Origin: JAAYFJ01 sp964344295
GTDB taxonomy: Bacteria; Bacillota; Clostridia; Tissierellales; Peptoniphilaceae
DNA: 64,000 nucleotides
Direction: 5' to 3'
Assembly (NCBI GenBank): GCA_964344295.1
Contig: CAYFMR010000001.1
Coordinates: forward strand, 124,001-188,000
A program made the translations under genes and the position numbers. Numbering within the stretch: the stretch's first letter is position 1; each line of letters starts with the position of its first letter. Shown here in pieces: positions 38,908-47,958 of the stretch. Under the pieces are notes generated by a model. It saw only the letters and a list, made by a program, of their open reading frames with translations. It made no database searches and was not told the DNA's origin.

Positions 38908-41900
38908 TAGCGCTCACCTCCCACCTCAATGGGAAGGCGGTCTTCTTCTGGTTGGTTATCTAGCCCCATGTACGCTGCAATCATATCACGAATAAGAGGG
39001 CCACCGTGTCCTCCTGGGCCACCTTGTACCAATAGCACGCCGATGGCAATCTCCGGATCCTCATAAGGCGCAAAGGCCACCATCCATGAAAAGTCATCGT
39101 AATTCATGCCTGTACCTGGATTAATGCCCTCTCTTTCTGCTGTCCCTGTTTTAGAACCAACTTTAACGGGAAAATCCGCAAAGACTTTAGCTCCTGTCCC
39201 ATAGCGAGAGACCTGCAGCATTCCTTGCTTGATGTCATCTAAATGTCCATAATCTACTAAACCGATACGCTCTGCTCCCCGTTGATTTTCTGCTTTTACT
39301 GGACGATGATCCTCAGTTTGCAGGTCATGCACAAGCGTCAACTGATGACGGTATCCGCCGTTGGCGATCGTTGCTACGTAATTGGTCATTTGCATCAAAG
39401 AATATTCATTTTGACCTTGCCCTATGCTGACATTGAGTGTATCACCCATATGCCATGCGGCATGGTTGAGGTAGCTGTATTTAATATAGTCGGTCATATT
39501 CATACGCAGACCTTCTGGGCGTTTTTCTCCGTTAATCCCTAAATCATGCAGTCGATCCGTCACTTCTTTCCGGCTTAAAGCCTCGTCCATCTCTGTCCAT
39601 GACACAATTTCATCGACAATATTGGCGATTTGTACAGGGTCATCACCCACTTCATCAGTGTAGTAATTAGTGATTCGCTCCTCTAATGCTGCACGCATGG
39701 TTTCTTGAGTGCGGCGCAGTTTCTTATCCGGCTCGGGAATTCCTCCTGGCGTTTCTTGTGGCACACGAATTTCAATCCCTGTGGGATGATCTAATCCAAA
39801 TTTTTTACACAGCTCTACGATGTCCTCAATATCCACTTTAACACCTATGTCCACTCCTAGCCGCTGATTTTCCCCTAGTACTAAGGAATAAAAATAATAG
39901 TTACACGAGTCTTGTAGTGCACGATAAATGTCAACTGCACCATGAGTCGCTCGGCTACTTTCCCAAGCCAAACAGTTAAACTGAGTATCCCTAAACCGAA
40001 CATAGCCCATATCCTCTATGGTGGCTTCGGGAGAAAATCCCTTTTCCAAAGCAGCCAATCCTATGATCATTTTAAAAATTGATCCAGACTGAACGGCTGT
40101 CTGCGTCGCAATATTATAAAGCGGGCGAGGTGCCAAGGGATCATTTTCATATTCCGGTAACAGCGATGCCCAGTCTGTAGCCGTAATCCCCGTCGCAAAG
40201 AGATTAGGGTCATATCCTGGATAAGATGCCAAGGCCAGCACCTCACCCGTCTTGATATCTACCATCACAGCAGCACCGGACTGCGCATGATAATATGGTC
40301 TCCCATCTTTATGGTTACTAAACTGGTAGTTGCCCCATGGGGAGGTATATACTCCTCCGGCCCGTAAGTTTTCTAGTGTTTTTGCAAGGCCCGTTTCCGT
40401 TACCCGCTGCAAGTCAGCATCGATGGTCGTGTAGAGAATCCCGCCCGCTTTGGGCAAATTTTCATAAAGCACCTCAATGGTATTCTCCTTGGCATCTACC
40501 ACGACTTTGCGATGTCCCTTAATGCCTTTTAAATGATCTTCAAAACTTTCTTCCAATCCCGTTTTACCGATCATATCGTTAATACCGTATCTTGGGTCCT
40601 TATTATATTTTTCTACTTCTTGAGGCTGACTGATTTTCCCCAAATAACCTAGCACATGGGAGGCCATCGTGCCATAAGGGTAGTAGCGTATAGGCTCCAC
40701 CGCTACCTTAATTCCTTTAATATAACTCAACTGCTCTGCAATGGCCGCCACTGTCATATCCTTCAATCCATAGGCAAAATTAAATGGAATATAAGCATGG
40801 GCTACCTGTTGATCTGCAGCATATAACAAATTGATGACCCCTCGCTTTTCATACAGATTATAGGCATCATCTAATTCATAACGGTTAATTAACACCTCCA
40901 GGTCTTCTGACGGATCACTTTCTTCGTCCAAATCATATCTTTTTTTAAATAACCGGTTATTTTCTTCTTGCACGTAGGCAAAATCTTCGGCAATGGAAAT
41001 GTCAGTGTATACACCTTTATCGATTAGCGTTCTTTGCATATACCCTTTCATACCATCATTGGATAGCAGTTCTTCCAGCACTTCAAGATTTTCTGCTTGA
41101 CGCACTAGGTAGTCCAAGGGTTCAACGTCTTCAATGGCCTCACCTTCCACATATTGATAGTCCACCTTTTGCGTTTCGAGGGAAATTTCATAGGTCACAA
41201 GATTTTGTCCACCCTTGCGTTCAAAAGCGTCAATATAAAAACGTGGTAAATCTACAATCAAGCCATTATCGTCAATCGGCAACGGACCCTCTAAGAAAGA
41301 TTTCAAGGCTGTTTGCCGGAAAATTTGAAGAAAGTCATTTTTGGCCGAGCTATCCATGGTAATCCCAGGATAATGCTTCATACCCGCCATTTTTTTATCT
41401 CGATAGCTTTCTTCATAGGCATTGGCAATGGCTTCCATTTCCAACCCCTTGTCCAAGCCAGCATTTTTCAGAACATCAAAGGCTAATCCTCGAGCAATGG
41501 AGTGATTCAATACTTTTGTGATTAACGTTTTATCTTGGCCGATCAATGCCACCATAGACTCTACTGCTCCCAACTCCTCGTCGATACCCATGGCAAGTTT
41601 CCAGGCCCGGCTGTCCTTTTGCCCATCAAAATACACTTGTAGACCATCAGGAGACCAGGCTGCCACAATTGGTACATCAATGCCTCTTACGTGCAAGGCG
41701 TTCATGGCACGATTGATCGTTAAAAACTGGTATGCTGTAGGTGCTTTGGGGTCGACATAATAGGTCGAAAGCAGTGTTCCCACCAATTGATGATCAATCA
41801 AGCGCTCTGCAACTTCGTCTAAGGCACTGTGACCATATTCCACATAATCTGCTGGCGTCTTGTAGCGAATGACATTGAGTACAATGGGTAGTTGATCTTC

Positions 41901-42233
41901 ATAATTCACGCCATCTCGTTCCAAGAGGCGCAGTAGTTGCACCAGACCGGGATTCATTTCTGCTCTGTCCTGCTTGGTTAACTCATCTTTTAGCAGCTGA
42001 AGCGTGAAAACCGGTTTATTGCCCGCCAGCAAAACACCATTACGGTCCCTGATTTCGCCTCTCGGAGCAGTAATATCCACTTCCCTCACGCGTTTATTAT
42101 TGGCAATTTCACGATATTTTTTCCCCTCTGCCAAAGTCATCACAGCCAATTTTAGAGCTAAAATGATAATAAGGGCAAACGTTAATATACGAAGCCCTTT
42201 CATCCTTGATTTTGTTGCATCTCCAAATTTCAT
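38907..42233 (-). CDS. mrdA: Penicillin-binding protein 2 (elongation transpeptidase), unusually large
   Basis: Class B PBP that cross-links peptidoglycan during elongation. The 1108 residues have an N-terminal membrane helix (about 12-33), TAPRGEIRDRNGVLLAGN, a very long non-catalytic region, and the transpeptidase domain with SxxK SGSIFKMIIGL (Ser about 715), SxN SCNYYFY (about 776) and KTG GSKTGTAE (about 1026). Typical PBP2 is 600-720 residues; extra sequence lies between about 90 and 560 and within the transpeptidase domain (about 800-880). Reading is uninterrupted, so this is an expansion rather than a frame error. Located between mreD and rng. Confidence 0.93.
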   Translation of the reverse strand: MKFGDATKSRMKGLRILTFALIIILALKLAVMTLAEGKKYREIANNKRVREVDITAPRGEIRDRNGVLLAGNKPVFTLQLLKDELTKQDRAEMNPGLVQLLRLLERDGVNYEDQLPIVLNVIRYKTPADYVEYGHSALDEVAERLIDHQLVGTLLSTYYVDPKAPTAYQFLTINRAMNALHVRGIDVPIVAAWSPDGLQVYFDGQKDSRAWKLAMGIDEELGAVESMVALIGQDKTLITKVLNHSIARGLAFDVLKNAGLDKGLEMEAIANAYEESYRDKKMAGMKHYPGITMDSSAKNDFLQIFRQTALKSFLEGPLPIDDNGLIVDLPRFYIDAFERKGGQNLVTYEISLETQKVDYQYVEGEAIEDVEPLDYLVRQAENLEVLEELLSNDGMKGYMQRTLIDKGVYTDISIAEDFAYVQEENNRLFKKRYDLDEESDPSEDLEVLINRYELDDAYNLYEKRGVINLLYAADQQVAHAYIPFNFAYGLKDMTVAAIAEQLSYIKGIKVAVEPIRYYPYGTMASHVLGYLGKISQPQEVEKYNKDPRYGINDMIGKTGLEESFEDHLKGIKGHRKVVVDAKENTIEVLYENLPKAGGILYTTIDADLQRVTETGLAKTLENLRAGGVYTSPWGNYQFSNHKDGRPYYHAQSGAAVMVDIKTGEVLALASYPGYDPNLFATGITATDWASLLPEYENDPLAPRPLYNIATQTAVQSGSIFKMIIGLAALEKGFSPEATIEDMGYVRFRDTQFNCLAWESSRATHGAVDIYRALQDSCNYYFYSLVLGENQRLGVDIGVKVDIEDIVELCKKFGLDHPTGIEIRVPQETPGGIPEPDKKLRRTQETMRAALEERITNYYTDEVGDDPVQIANIVDEIVSWTEMDEALSRKEVTDRLHDLGINGEKRPEGLRMNMTDYIKYSYLNHAAWHMGDTLNVSIGQGQNEYSLMQMTNYVATIANGGYRHQLTLVHDLQTEDHRPVKAENQRGAERIGLVDYGHLDDIKQGMLQVSRYGTGAKVFADFPVKVGSKTGTAEREGINPGTGMNYDDFSWMVAFAPYEDPEIAIGVLLVQGGPGGHGGPLIRDMIAAYMGLDNQPEEDRLPIEVGGER

Positions 42234-42237
42234 ATTT

Positions 42238-42744
42238 TCACATCCTAAACCACTTCAGTGATTTTGACCGATAATGTCGCGACCAACTATACGCCAACAG
42301 TGCTAAGGCTATATTAGCTATGATTTCCCAAGATAATAACCGTTGAAATAAGAGTCCCCATGTCACCGGGTACCCCATCAAGTAAAGCACGCCGGCATAG
42401 ATCACATGATATGCTAAGCACGCCACAATCCATATCAGCAAGCGATTGTACCACTCTGCTGGAAAATCCCGGAAAAATCGTTGTGTCATGAAATACATCC
42501 ATAATACAAGGACAAAGGAATGAAGGCCCAGGCTATGGGCAAAGTTTAAATCTAATAAAACTCCTGCCACCAAGGCAGCATAAACTAAATCCATGCGGTG
42601 GCTGCGATCATAAACCACTAAAAACCACACCACTACCACATTGGGGATAATCGGACCAATGGAGATCATCGGCACAATACTCATTTGTAAAAATACGGCG
42701 ATCATAGCGCCAAGGATCAATTGCACTCTTTTCACAGACCTCAT
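42238..42744 (-). CDS. mreD: Rod shape-determining protein MreD
   Basis: Integral membrane protein of the elongasome. The 168 residues form about five helices; the start VKRVQLILGAMIAVFLQMSIVP and the DLNFAHSLGLHSFVL segment resemble MreD. Position between mreC and PBP2 supports the call. Confidence 0.88.
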   Translation of the reverse strand: MRSVKRVQLILGAMIAVFLQMSIVPMISIGPIIPNVVVVWFLVVYDRSHRMDLVYAALVAGVLLDLNFAHSLGLHSFVLVLWMYFMTQRFFRDFPAEWYNRLLIWIVACLAYHVIYAGVLYLMGYPVTWGLLFQRLLSWEIIANIALALLAYSWSRHYRSKSLKWFRM

Positions 42745-42747
42745 CCT

Positions 42748-43578
42748 CTAACGATTCTCTGGTACCATCACAAATACACGAGCTAGTTTATGAAAATTAA
42801 CACCTGGTTCAATAGTGACTTTCTTGACCATGCCACCTTCATCATTTCCCAAATCCGTTACCGTACCCAAGTAAATATCCGGTTGATACACTCCACCTAA
42901 ACCTGAGGTAAAAAGTCGATCTCCGGCAATAACATCTGCTTGATCATCATACATATAGCCAAGTAATTGGTCTTCCAATTGACTTTCTACAAATCCGCCT
43001 TCCAATGTTCTCGTATTATAAAAACTCGCCCCGTTATCTTCATCCAGTACAGTATTAACTTTCGCCCAGTCCAATCCCACTTCACTCACTCTTCCCACGA
43101 GGCCTGTGACGACCATCTTATGATCCAACGCCACAGCGGTCACCACCGTATCACCCACCATGATACCGTCAGTGCTCCCGCAATTTATGGTAATACGTTG
43201 AAACCAGTTTCCCGGTTCTTTGCCGATCACACGCGCCAGATATAACGGAGTCGGATTGGCCTCTCGAAAAGCCTGTTCATTTTTCAGCATGGGCGAATCA
43301 TCAATGAGTTGTTGCAGTCTATCCACCTCAGCATGTAATGCTTCGTTTTCTTCAATGAGGTCTAGTTTACTACGCTTATCTACCACTGTTTTTTCCGTAT
43401 TGACAAAGATAGAGTAAACTGTGGACAAACCGCGATTCACCCAGTTCGCAAGCCCACCCAGAACATTTTCCGGTAATGACATATTACGACTGCCTAAGAA
43501 CAATTGACCAACCAGGATGATGAGGACCAAAATGAGAGTCACTGTCACGCGTTGTGTCGTTCTCTTATTCCACTTCAT
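42748..43578 (-). CDS. mreC: Rod shape-determining protein MreC
   Basis: Periplasm-side scaffold of the elongation machinery. The 276 residues have one N-terminal transmembrane helix (about 10-30), a coiled coil (about 65-90), and the beta domain with ARVIGKEPGNWFQRITINCGSTDGI and GLGGVYQPDIYLGTV. The start at 43578 overlaps mreB by 14 bases, with GAGGTGTGGGTC upstream; an earlier ATG lies deeper in mreB. Confidence 0.93.
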   Translation of the reverse strand: MKWNKRTTQRVTVTLILVLIILVGQLFLGSRNMSLPENVLGGLANWVNRGLSTVYSIFVNTEKTVVDKRSKLDLIEENEALHAEVDRLQQLIDDSPMLKNEQAFREANPTPLYLARVIGKEPGNWFQRITINCGSTDGIMVGDTVVTAVALDHKMVVTGLVGRVSEVGLDWAKVNTVLDEDNGASFYNTRTLEGGFVESQLEDQLLGYMYDDQADVIAGDRLFTSGLGGVYQPDIYLGTVTDLGNDEGGMVKKVTIEPGVNFHKLARVFVMVPENR

Positions 43579-44593
43579 GACCCACACCTCGCACTCTTCC
43601 TTTTGGTCGATACTCATAAAAAACCTCTGGTGTTTTCATGGCCTCGCTCAATCCACGAGCTACAGCAAGTGTAGGTTCCGGCGGAATCTGCACACTAAGC
43701 CCTGTCCGTCGATTCAAACGTTTGTCTAAATCTGCCATATGAGCACCTCCGCCAATGAGCATTAAGCCTTGTTTTTTAATATCGCCACCGGCATAAGGAG
43801 GCAGTGTACCTAAAAAAGTGACCAATTGACGTTCAATATACTCGATTTCTTTATGAACATAACTAAAAATATCAAACCCCGTCAGCACAATCTCTTTGGG
43901 TAAGCCTGAAGCCAAATCAACACCTCTGGCCATCATCGTCATTTGAGTGTTTTCGTTCGTTGCGCTAAGTAGCTTTTCTTTTAACATTCTGGCCATTTCC
44001 ATTCCTATCGCCAAACCATGACCTCTCTTCACTTCACGCTGAATTCGCCAATCCAAATCCAAGCCTCCCAGTGACATGGAATCATGACGTACAACGTGTT
44101 TCCCCACGACAAGGGAGAGATCTGTCAGCCCTCCACCAAAATCTAAGATGAGTCGGCTTCGATCAGACAGTTTCCCTTCTATACCCAATGACGCTGCAAA
44201 CCCAGATTCCAAAAGTTTAACAGATTTGGCACCGGCAGTCTGCGTCACTTGGATAAAAGCACGTTCTTCCACATCAGTCAGCATGGAAGGCACAGTTAAA
44301 TACACTTCAGGTTCCACTAGGCGCCATGTGACATAGGGTTGCACAAGGGTTTCTATATATATTTTAGTCAGTTGAAAGTCATCGACTTTGCCATGACTCA
44401 AGGGCCTTAATCCTTGAATCAATCCGTGTTCATGGTCTAACAGAGCTTTGGCATCATCTCCGGTGGCAATCACCACCCGCTCCTCCGGGTCCACAGCTAC
44501 CACTGTCGGTATTGTTTTGACGATCCCTTGGTGAAACTCTGCCAACACTGTCTGTGTCGTTCCTAAATCGATCGCAACTTGTCTTTGTAGCAT
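43565..44593 (-). CDS. mreB: Rod shape-determining protein MreB (divergent)
   Basis: Actin-like filament organising wall synthesis. The 342 residues contain phosphate-1 IDLGTTQT (usually IDLGTANT), TVPSMLTDVEERAFI, phosphate-2 LDFGGGLTDLSL and the adenosine site MLIGGGAHMADL, followed by TLAVARGLSEAM. The match is clear but several motif residues differ from the MreB consensus. It starts the mreBCD-PBP2 series, 12 bases after radC. Confidence 0.93.
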   Translation of the reverse strand: MLQRQVAIDLGTTQTVLAEFHQGIVKTIPTVVAVDPEERVVIATGDDAKALLDHEHGLIQGLRPLSHGKVDDFQLTKIYIETLVQPYVTWRLVEPEVYLTVPSMLTDVEERAFIQVTQTAGAKSVKLLESGFAASLGIEGKLSDRSRLILDFGGGLTDLSLVVGKHVVRHDSMSLGGLDLDWRIQREVKRGHGLAIGMEMARMLKEKLLSATNENTQMTMMARGVDLASGLPKEIVLTGFDIFSYVHKEIEYIERQLVTFLGTLPPYAGGDIKKQGLMLIGGGAHMADLDKRLNRRTGLSVQIPPEPTLAVARGLSEAMKTPEVFYEYRPKGRVRGVGHEVE

Positions 44594-44605
44594 CTCATCA
44601 CTGCC

Positions 44606-45340
44606 TTATATTTGTTGGTGTTCTAAAAAACTATAGTATTCTTCAAATCCAATGACCAAGTGATCGATGACGTCTATGCCCATAATGGCACCAGCCGCCT
44701 TTAACCGCTCGGTTACCTGCTTATCTTCCATACTTGGTATCGAACTCCCAGAAGGATGATTGTGGGCAATAATCACTGTGTGAGCATTGCGATTTAATGC
44801 CCATTGAAATACCTCGCGAGGATGGATAATTGTACCATCTAAAATGCCCGCTGTCACTTCATCAATGGCGATGAGCTGCTTCTTTGTATCTAAGCTGGCC
44901 ACAAGGAATACTTCACGTGTTTCCAGCTCCAGTTCTTCCATTAAAAGACCCGCCAAGACATCAGGACTAGTCACCTTGGGCAGCATTTTTCGATTGACCG
45001 CACGCACACGCCTGCCTAGCTCGACTGCAGCCAAGATAGTAGCCGCTTTTGCATCTTTTATACCCGGGATACGCTTTAAGCTCTCTGGAGTAGCGGTACC
45101 TAAAAATCCTACTCCCTCTCCTTGATGGGAGTCTAAGATACATCGGGCCAAATCAACAGAAGACAAGTTTCCGCTCCCTGTACGCAATAAAATAGCTAAA
45201 AGCTCTTCGTCTTTTAGCGTTTTAGCGCCCATCGCCAACAGCCTTTCTCTCGGTCTGTCTTCTGGTGCCATATCGCCAATACGATAGGTCTCGTTTTCTT
45301 TTAACACATCTTCATACGCACGGCGGTTCATGATTGTCAA
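44606..45340 (-). CDS. radC: RadC/JAB-domain (MPN+) protein
   Basis: The 244 residues have an N-terminal helix-hairpin-helix part (ERLLAMGAKTLKDEELLAIL, IPGIKDAKAATILAAVELGRR) and a JAMM metalloprotease-like domain with IIAHNHPSGSSIPSMEDKQ. Function remains unclear; no solid link to DNA repair exists. I chose a TTG start at 45340 because AAGGAG lies 7 bases upstream; an ATG at 45331 is the alternative. It overlaps maf, which reads through this region. Confidence 0.88.
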   Translation of the reverse strand: MTIMNRRAYEDVLKENETYRIGDMAPEDRPRERLLAMGAKTLKDEELLAILLRTGSGNLSSVDLARCILDSHQGEGVGFLGTATPESLKRIPGIKDAKAATILAAVELGRRVRAVNRKMLPKVTSPDVLAGLLMEELELETREVFLVASLDTKKQLIAIDEVTAGILDGTIIHPREVFQWALNRNAHTVIIAHNHPSGSSIPSMEDKQVTERLKAAGAIMGIDVIDHLVIGFEEYYSFLEHQQI

Positions 45341-45905
45341 AGCCAAACTCCTTTTTTAACAAAGCATAGACTAAATGAATCGGCAACCCTACCACATTGT
45401 AGTAGCTCCCTTCAATTCCTGCAATAAATGGAGCAAAAGCTCCTTGAATCCCATAGGCTCCAGCCTTATCAAATGGCTCTCCAGTGGCCAAATAGCGTTC
45501 AATATCATCATCACCGTAATCCGCAGTATAAACTATGGTGCGATCATAGAAAACTCGTTTTTTTTCATTTGCCTCATCAATCAGGCACACTCCAGTAATG
45601 ACCTCGTGGGCGTGGTTTCGTAACTCTTTTAACATGTCTCGTGCCTGAACGCGATTTCGTGGCTTGCCCAGCACCTTACCATGACTCACCACTGCAGTAT
45701 CTGCACCAATAACCGTTGCTTCCGGATAAATTGCACTCGTTGCTTGTGCTTTTTTCAAAGCCAGCAACATAGTTAAAAAAACGGGGTCTGCCGCTAATTT
45801 TGCCCTTTCATCCACCTCTGATGGTATGACCTCTAAACAAGGAAAGTAAGGCAACAAAATATCACGTCGTCTTGGCGATCCACTGGCCAGAATCAATCGT
45901 TTCAT
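45312..45905 (-). CDS. maf: Maf family nucleotide pyrophosphatase
   Basis: Hydrolyses non-canonical or UTP/dTTP nucleotides to monophosphates. The 197 residues begin LILASGSPRRRDILL, with VIPSEVDERA, VIGADTAVVSHGKVLGKP and YGIQGAFAPFIAGIEGSYYNVVGLP. Overlaps the Gx transporter gene by 4 bases. Neighbours maf-radC-mreB are conserved in Firmicutes. Confidence 0.96.
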   Translation of the reverse strand: MKRLILASGSPRRRDILLPYFPCLEVIPSEVDERAKLAADPVFLTMLLALKKAQATSAIYPEATVIGADTAVVSHGKVLGKPRNRVQARDMLKELRNHAHEVITGVCLIDEANEKKRVFYDRTIVYTADYGDDDIERYLATGEPFDKAGAYGIQGAFAPFIAGIEGSYYNVVGLPIHLVYALLKKEFGFDNHEPPCV

Positions 45906-46432
45906 TTTTTTACCTCCTCAAACAATGTCACCATAGGCCCCTTTTTCATATGCTCCACTACATAGCTCGAAGCGAGCCCCACAAAAAATCCTGTCGCAAT
46001 GCCTAACAGGAGCAAGGGCGCCAAATATATATAAATTTGCCACTTTCCCAGAATCGCTACTGCGACCGTCACCTGAGCCACGTTATGTAGCGCTGCGCCA
46101 ATCAGGCTTACGCCAATTAAACTGATATGAGGATAAATAAAACGAAAGGCTAGTGCCATGCCAACAGAAGATAAAATGGCTCCTGCAAAAGAATAGGCAA
46201 ATCCAGTCACACTACCGGTAACCAACATAAGTAAAATACTTTTTAGCGCACTGACTGCAATGGCCTCTTTAAATCCAAAGATGATCAAAGTGATTAAAAT
46301 TACCATGTTAGACAAGCCAAGCCTGGCGCCCGGCAATGGAATAGGAATGGGAATCGCCGACTCTAAAACTCCTAAGCCCATACCGGCTGACGCCAACAAA
46401 GCAATAAAGATGATTTTGCGTAATTTTGACAT
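45902..46432 (-). CDS. Gx transporter family / heptaprenyl diphosphate synthase component I-like membrane protein
   Basis: The 176 residues are strongly hydrophobic (about five or six helices) and include GARLGLSNMVILITLIIFG and GFAYSFAGAILSSVG, with the ALHNVAQVTVA segment typical of this family (PF07456). The name derives from older annotation; the likely role is an ECF-like substrate transporter, and the substrate is unknown. The partner NusG-domain-II gene lies just upstream. Confidence 0.85.
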   Translation of the reverse strand: MSKLRKIIFIALLASAGMGLGVLESAIPIPIPLPGARLGLSNMVILITLIIFGFKEAIAVSALKSILLMLVTGSVTGFAYSFAGAILSSVGMALAFRFIYPHISLIGVSLIGAALHNVAQVTVAVAILGKWQIYIYLAPLLLLGIATGFFVGLASSYVVEHMKKGPMVTLFEEVKK

Positions 46433-46440
46433 ATAAGCTC

Positions 46441-46839
46441 CTAACGATTAATCACATCGATCTTCTGAAATCCTTCTGTCGATTTGATCTCGATAATTAA
46501 GTGGTGGGGTAAACATACCAACATCTCTCCCGGCTGAGAGATCCATCCCTGTAACACGTCGATTTTATCCGGACAATCTGCTTCAATCACGCAGCAGCGA
46601 TCTTTCTCAACAGAAAGTACATTCAAACCATACTCTGTTTGGATTGGGAAGGTTTTGCCCACGTTTTCTTCTGTAAAATATATTTTTTTGACTTCCTTCC
46701 CATCTATTTGTATAGAGATATGTTGGTCACTCATCGTCTCTGGCAATTTTTTAGAAAAGCCATAAAAAAGTCCCACACTGGTCAAGACAATCAAAATGAT
46801 GATGACAATATCTCCCTTTTTCATAAATTTTTTCAGCAT
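46441..46839 (-). CDS. NusG domain II-containing small membrane-anchored protein
   Basis: The 132 residues have an N-terminal transmembrane helix (about 9-29) and a small beta domain (ISIQIDGKEVKKIYF, CCVIEADCPDKIDVLQGWIS, ICLPHHLIIEI-type LVCLPHHLIIEI). This NusG_II family accompanies Gx transporter and FMN-binding/Rnf-type genes in Clostridia; function unknown. GGAGGGTTCT precedes the ATG. First gene of a unit that probably runs through to rng. Confidence 0.85.
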   Translation of the reverse strand: MLKKFMKKGDIVIIILIVLTSVGLFYGFSKKLPETMSDQHISIQIDGKEVKKIYFTEENVGKTFPIQTEYGLNVLSVEKDRCCVIEADCPDKIDVLQGWISQPGEMLVCLPHHLIIEIKSTEGFQKIDVINR

Positions 46840-46861
46840 AGAACCCTCCTACAATGCATCT

Positions 46862-46890
46862 ATTTTACCATAGAGACCCGGCTTGAACAA
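46862..46890 (-). promoter_or_regulatory. SigA-type promoter of the NusG-II-maf-mre unit
   Basis: TTGTTC (46885-46890), a 17-base spacer and TAAAAT (46862-46867), with the -10 box about 23 bases before the start codon. Confidence 0.65.
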
Positions 46891-46942
46891 TATACCTCAG
46901 AGAATCCACGACTTACCAGCTACTTAAGCACAGACAGGCATG

Positions 46943-46971
46943 AAAAAAGCACCTGCCCTTAGGCAAGTGCT
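46943..46971 (-). terminator. Intrinsic terminator after the CD1247-like gene
   Basis: A 10-bp stem with one mismatch (AGCACCTGCC / GGCAAGTGCT), a 4-base loop and six T on the minus strand. Confidence 0.9.
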
Positions 46972-46987
46972 GTTGATCGTCCTTCCA

Positions 46988-47329
46988 TTACTCTTCAGTG
47001 GCATCTGCTTCACAAGTACAACTACTCTCTCCGCAGCAGCCATCAAAATCATCGAAGAATAAATCATCATCATCATCTAGAAAATAAAAGTCATCATCTT
47101 CATAGGTGTCATAAACTTCATCTTCCAAATCAGACAAGTCTTCGTCTAACAAATCTACATAGTCTTCCAAATCCATTTGCGCTTCTACAGTGTCAGATAG
47201 CATCTCTGCCATGACATCAATAAGATCGATTAATTCGGTGAGAATCTTACCTTCATTGGTTTCCACATCGAGATCCAATCCATCGGCAAGTCCACGGATA
47301 TAAGCCGCTTTTTTCATTAAATAATTCAT
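46988..47329 (-). CDS. CD1247 N-terminal-domain-like acidic protein
   Basis: The 113 residues begin with MKKAAYIRGLADGLDLDVET and a helix rich in Asp/Glu, as in the CD1247 family of Clostridia. The middle is extremely acidic (YEDDDFYFLDDDDDLFFDD), and the C terminus has a Cys cluster (CCGESSCTCE) that could bind a metal. Function unknown. It is cotranscribed with efp (11-base gap) in the order efp-this gene and ends with a terminator. Confidence 0.8.
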   Translation of the reverse strand: MNYLMKKAAYIRGLADGLDLDVETNEGKILTELIDLIDVMAEMLSDTVEAQMDLEDYVDLLDEDLSDLEDEVYDTYEDDDFYFLDDDDDLFFDDFDGCCGESSCTCEADATEE

Positions 47330-47340
47330 TAAAATCCTCC

Positions 47341-47898
47341 TTACATTCTTGACATATACTCTCCAGTCCTCGTGTCAATACGAATGATATCGCCGTTATT
47401 GACAAATAAAGGCACCAAGAGAGTTACTCCCGTTTCTACTGTCGCAGGCTTTGTCGCTCCGGAAGAGGTATCGCCTTTAATTCCGGGCTCAGTTGCCGTA
47501 ACTTCCAGTTCTACAAAGTTAGGAGGTTCTACGGCAAATGGTTTGCCTTGGTAAAAGCGAATCGTCGCCATATCGTTATCTTTTAGGTATTTTAACGCTT
47601 CTTCTACAACCTCAAAATTAAAAGGCATCTGTTCATACGTTTCCGGATCCATAAAATAGTATAGCTCGCCATCGCTGTATAAATACTGCATTTCCTTCGT
47701 TTCAATAACTGCCCGTTCGAATCGTTCAGTAGGGTTGAAGGTGACTTCTTTGGTGCCTCCATTGATTACAGATTTGATCTTTGTACGCACAAATGCCGCA
47801 CCTTTTCCCGGTTTTACGTGCTGAAAATCTACAACTTGATAAACATCGCCGTCCCATACAAATGTTAAGCCTTTTCTAAAATCTCCGGCTGAAATCAT
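47341..47898 (-). CDS. efp: Elongation factor P
   Basis: Helps ribosomes through polyproline stretches. The 185 residues start [20 protein letters not shown] and have the modification loop KPGKGAAF with Lys32 at the tip; the C-terminal OB domain ends [13 protein letters not shown]. No modification-enzyme gene is adjacent. AAGGAGGGATACG precedes the ATG. Confidence 0.97.
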   Translation of the reverse strand: MISAGDFRKGLTFVWDGDVYQVVDFQHVKPGKGAAFVRTKIKSVINGGTKEVTFNPTERFERAVIETKEMQYLYSDGELYYFMDPETYEQMPFNFEVVEEALKYLKDNDMATIRFYQGKPFAVEPPNFVELEVTATEPGIKGDTSSGATKPATVETGVTLLVPLFVNNGDIIRIDTRTGEYMSRM

Positions 47899-47922
47899 CG
47901 TATCCCTCCTTATCTTTAACTC

Positions 47923-47951
47923 ATTATAGCAATAATAAAACCAATCTACAA
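47923..47951 (-). promoter_or_regulatory. SigA-type promoter of efp
   Basis: TTGTAG (47946-47951), a 17-base spacer and TATAAT (47923-47928) with an extended -10 (TGC before it). Immediately after the orphan gene's stop. Confidence 0.78.
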
Positions 47952-47958
47952 GCTAAAA

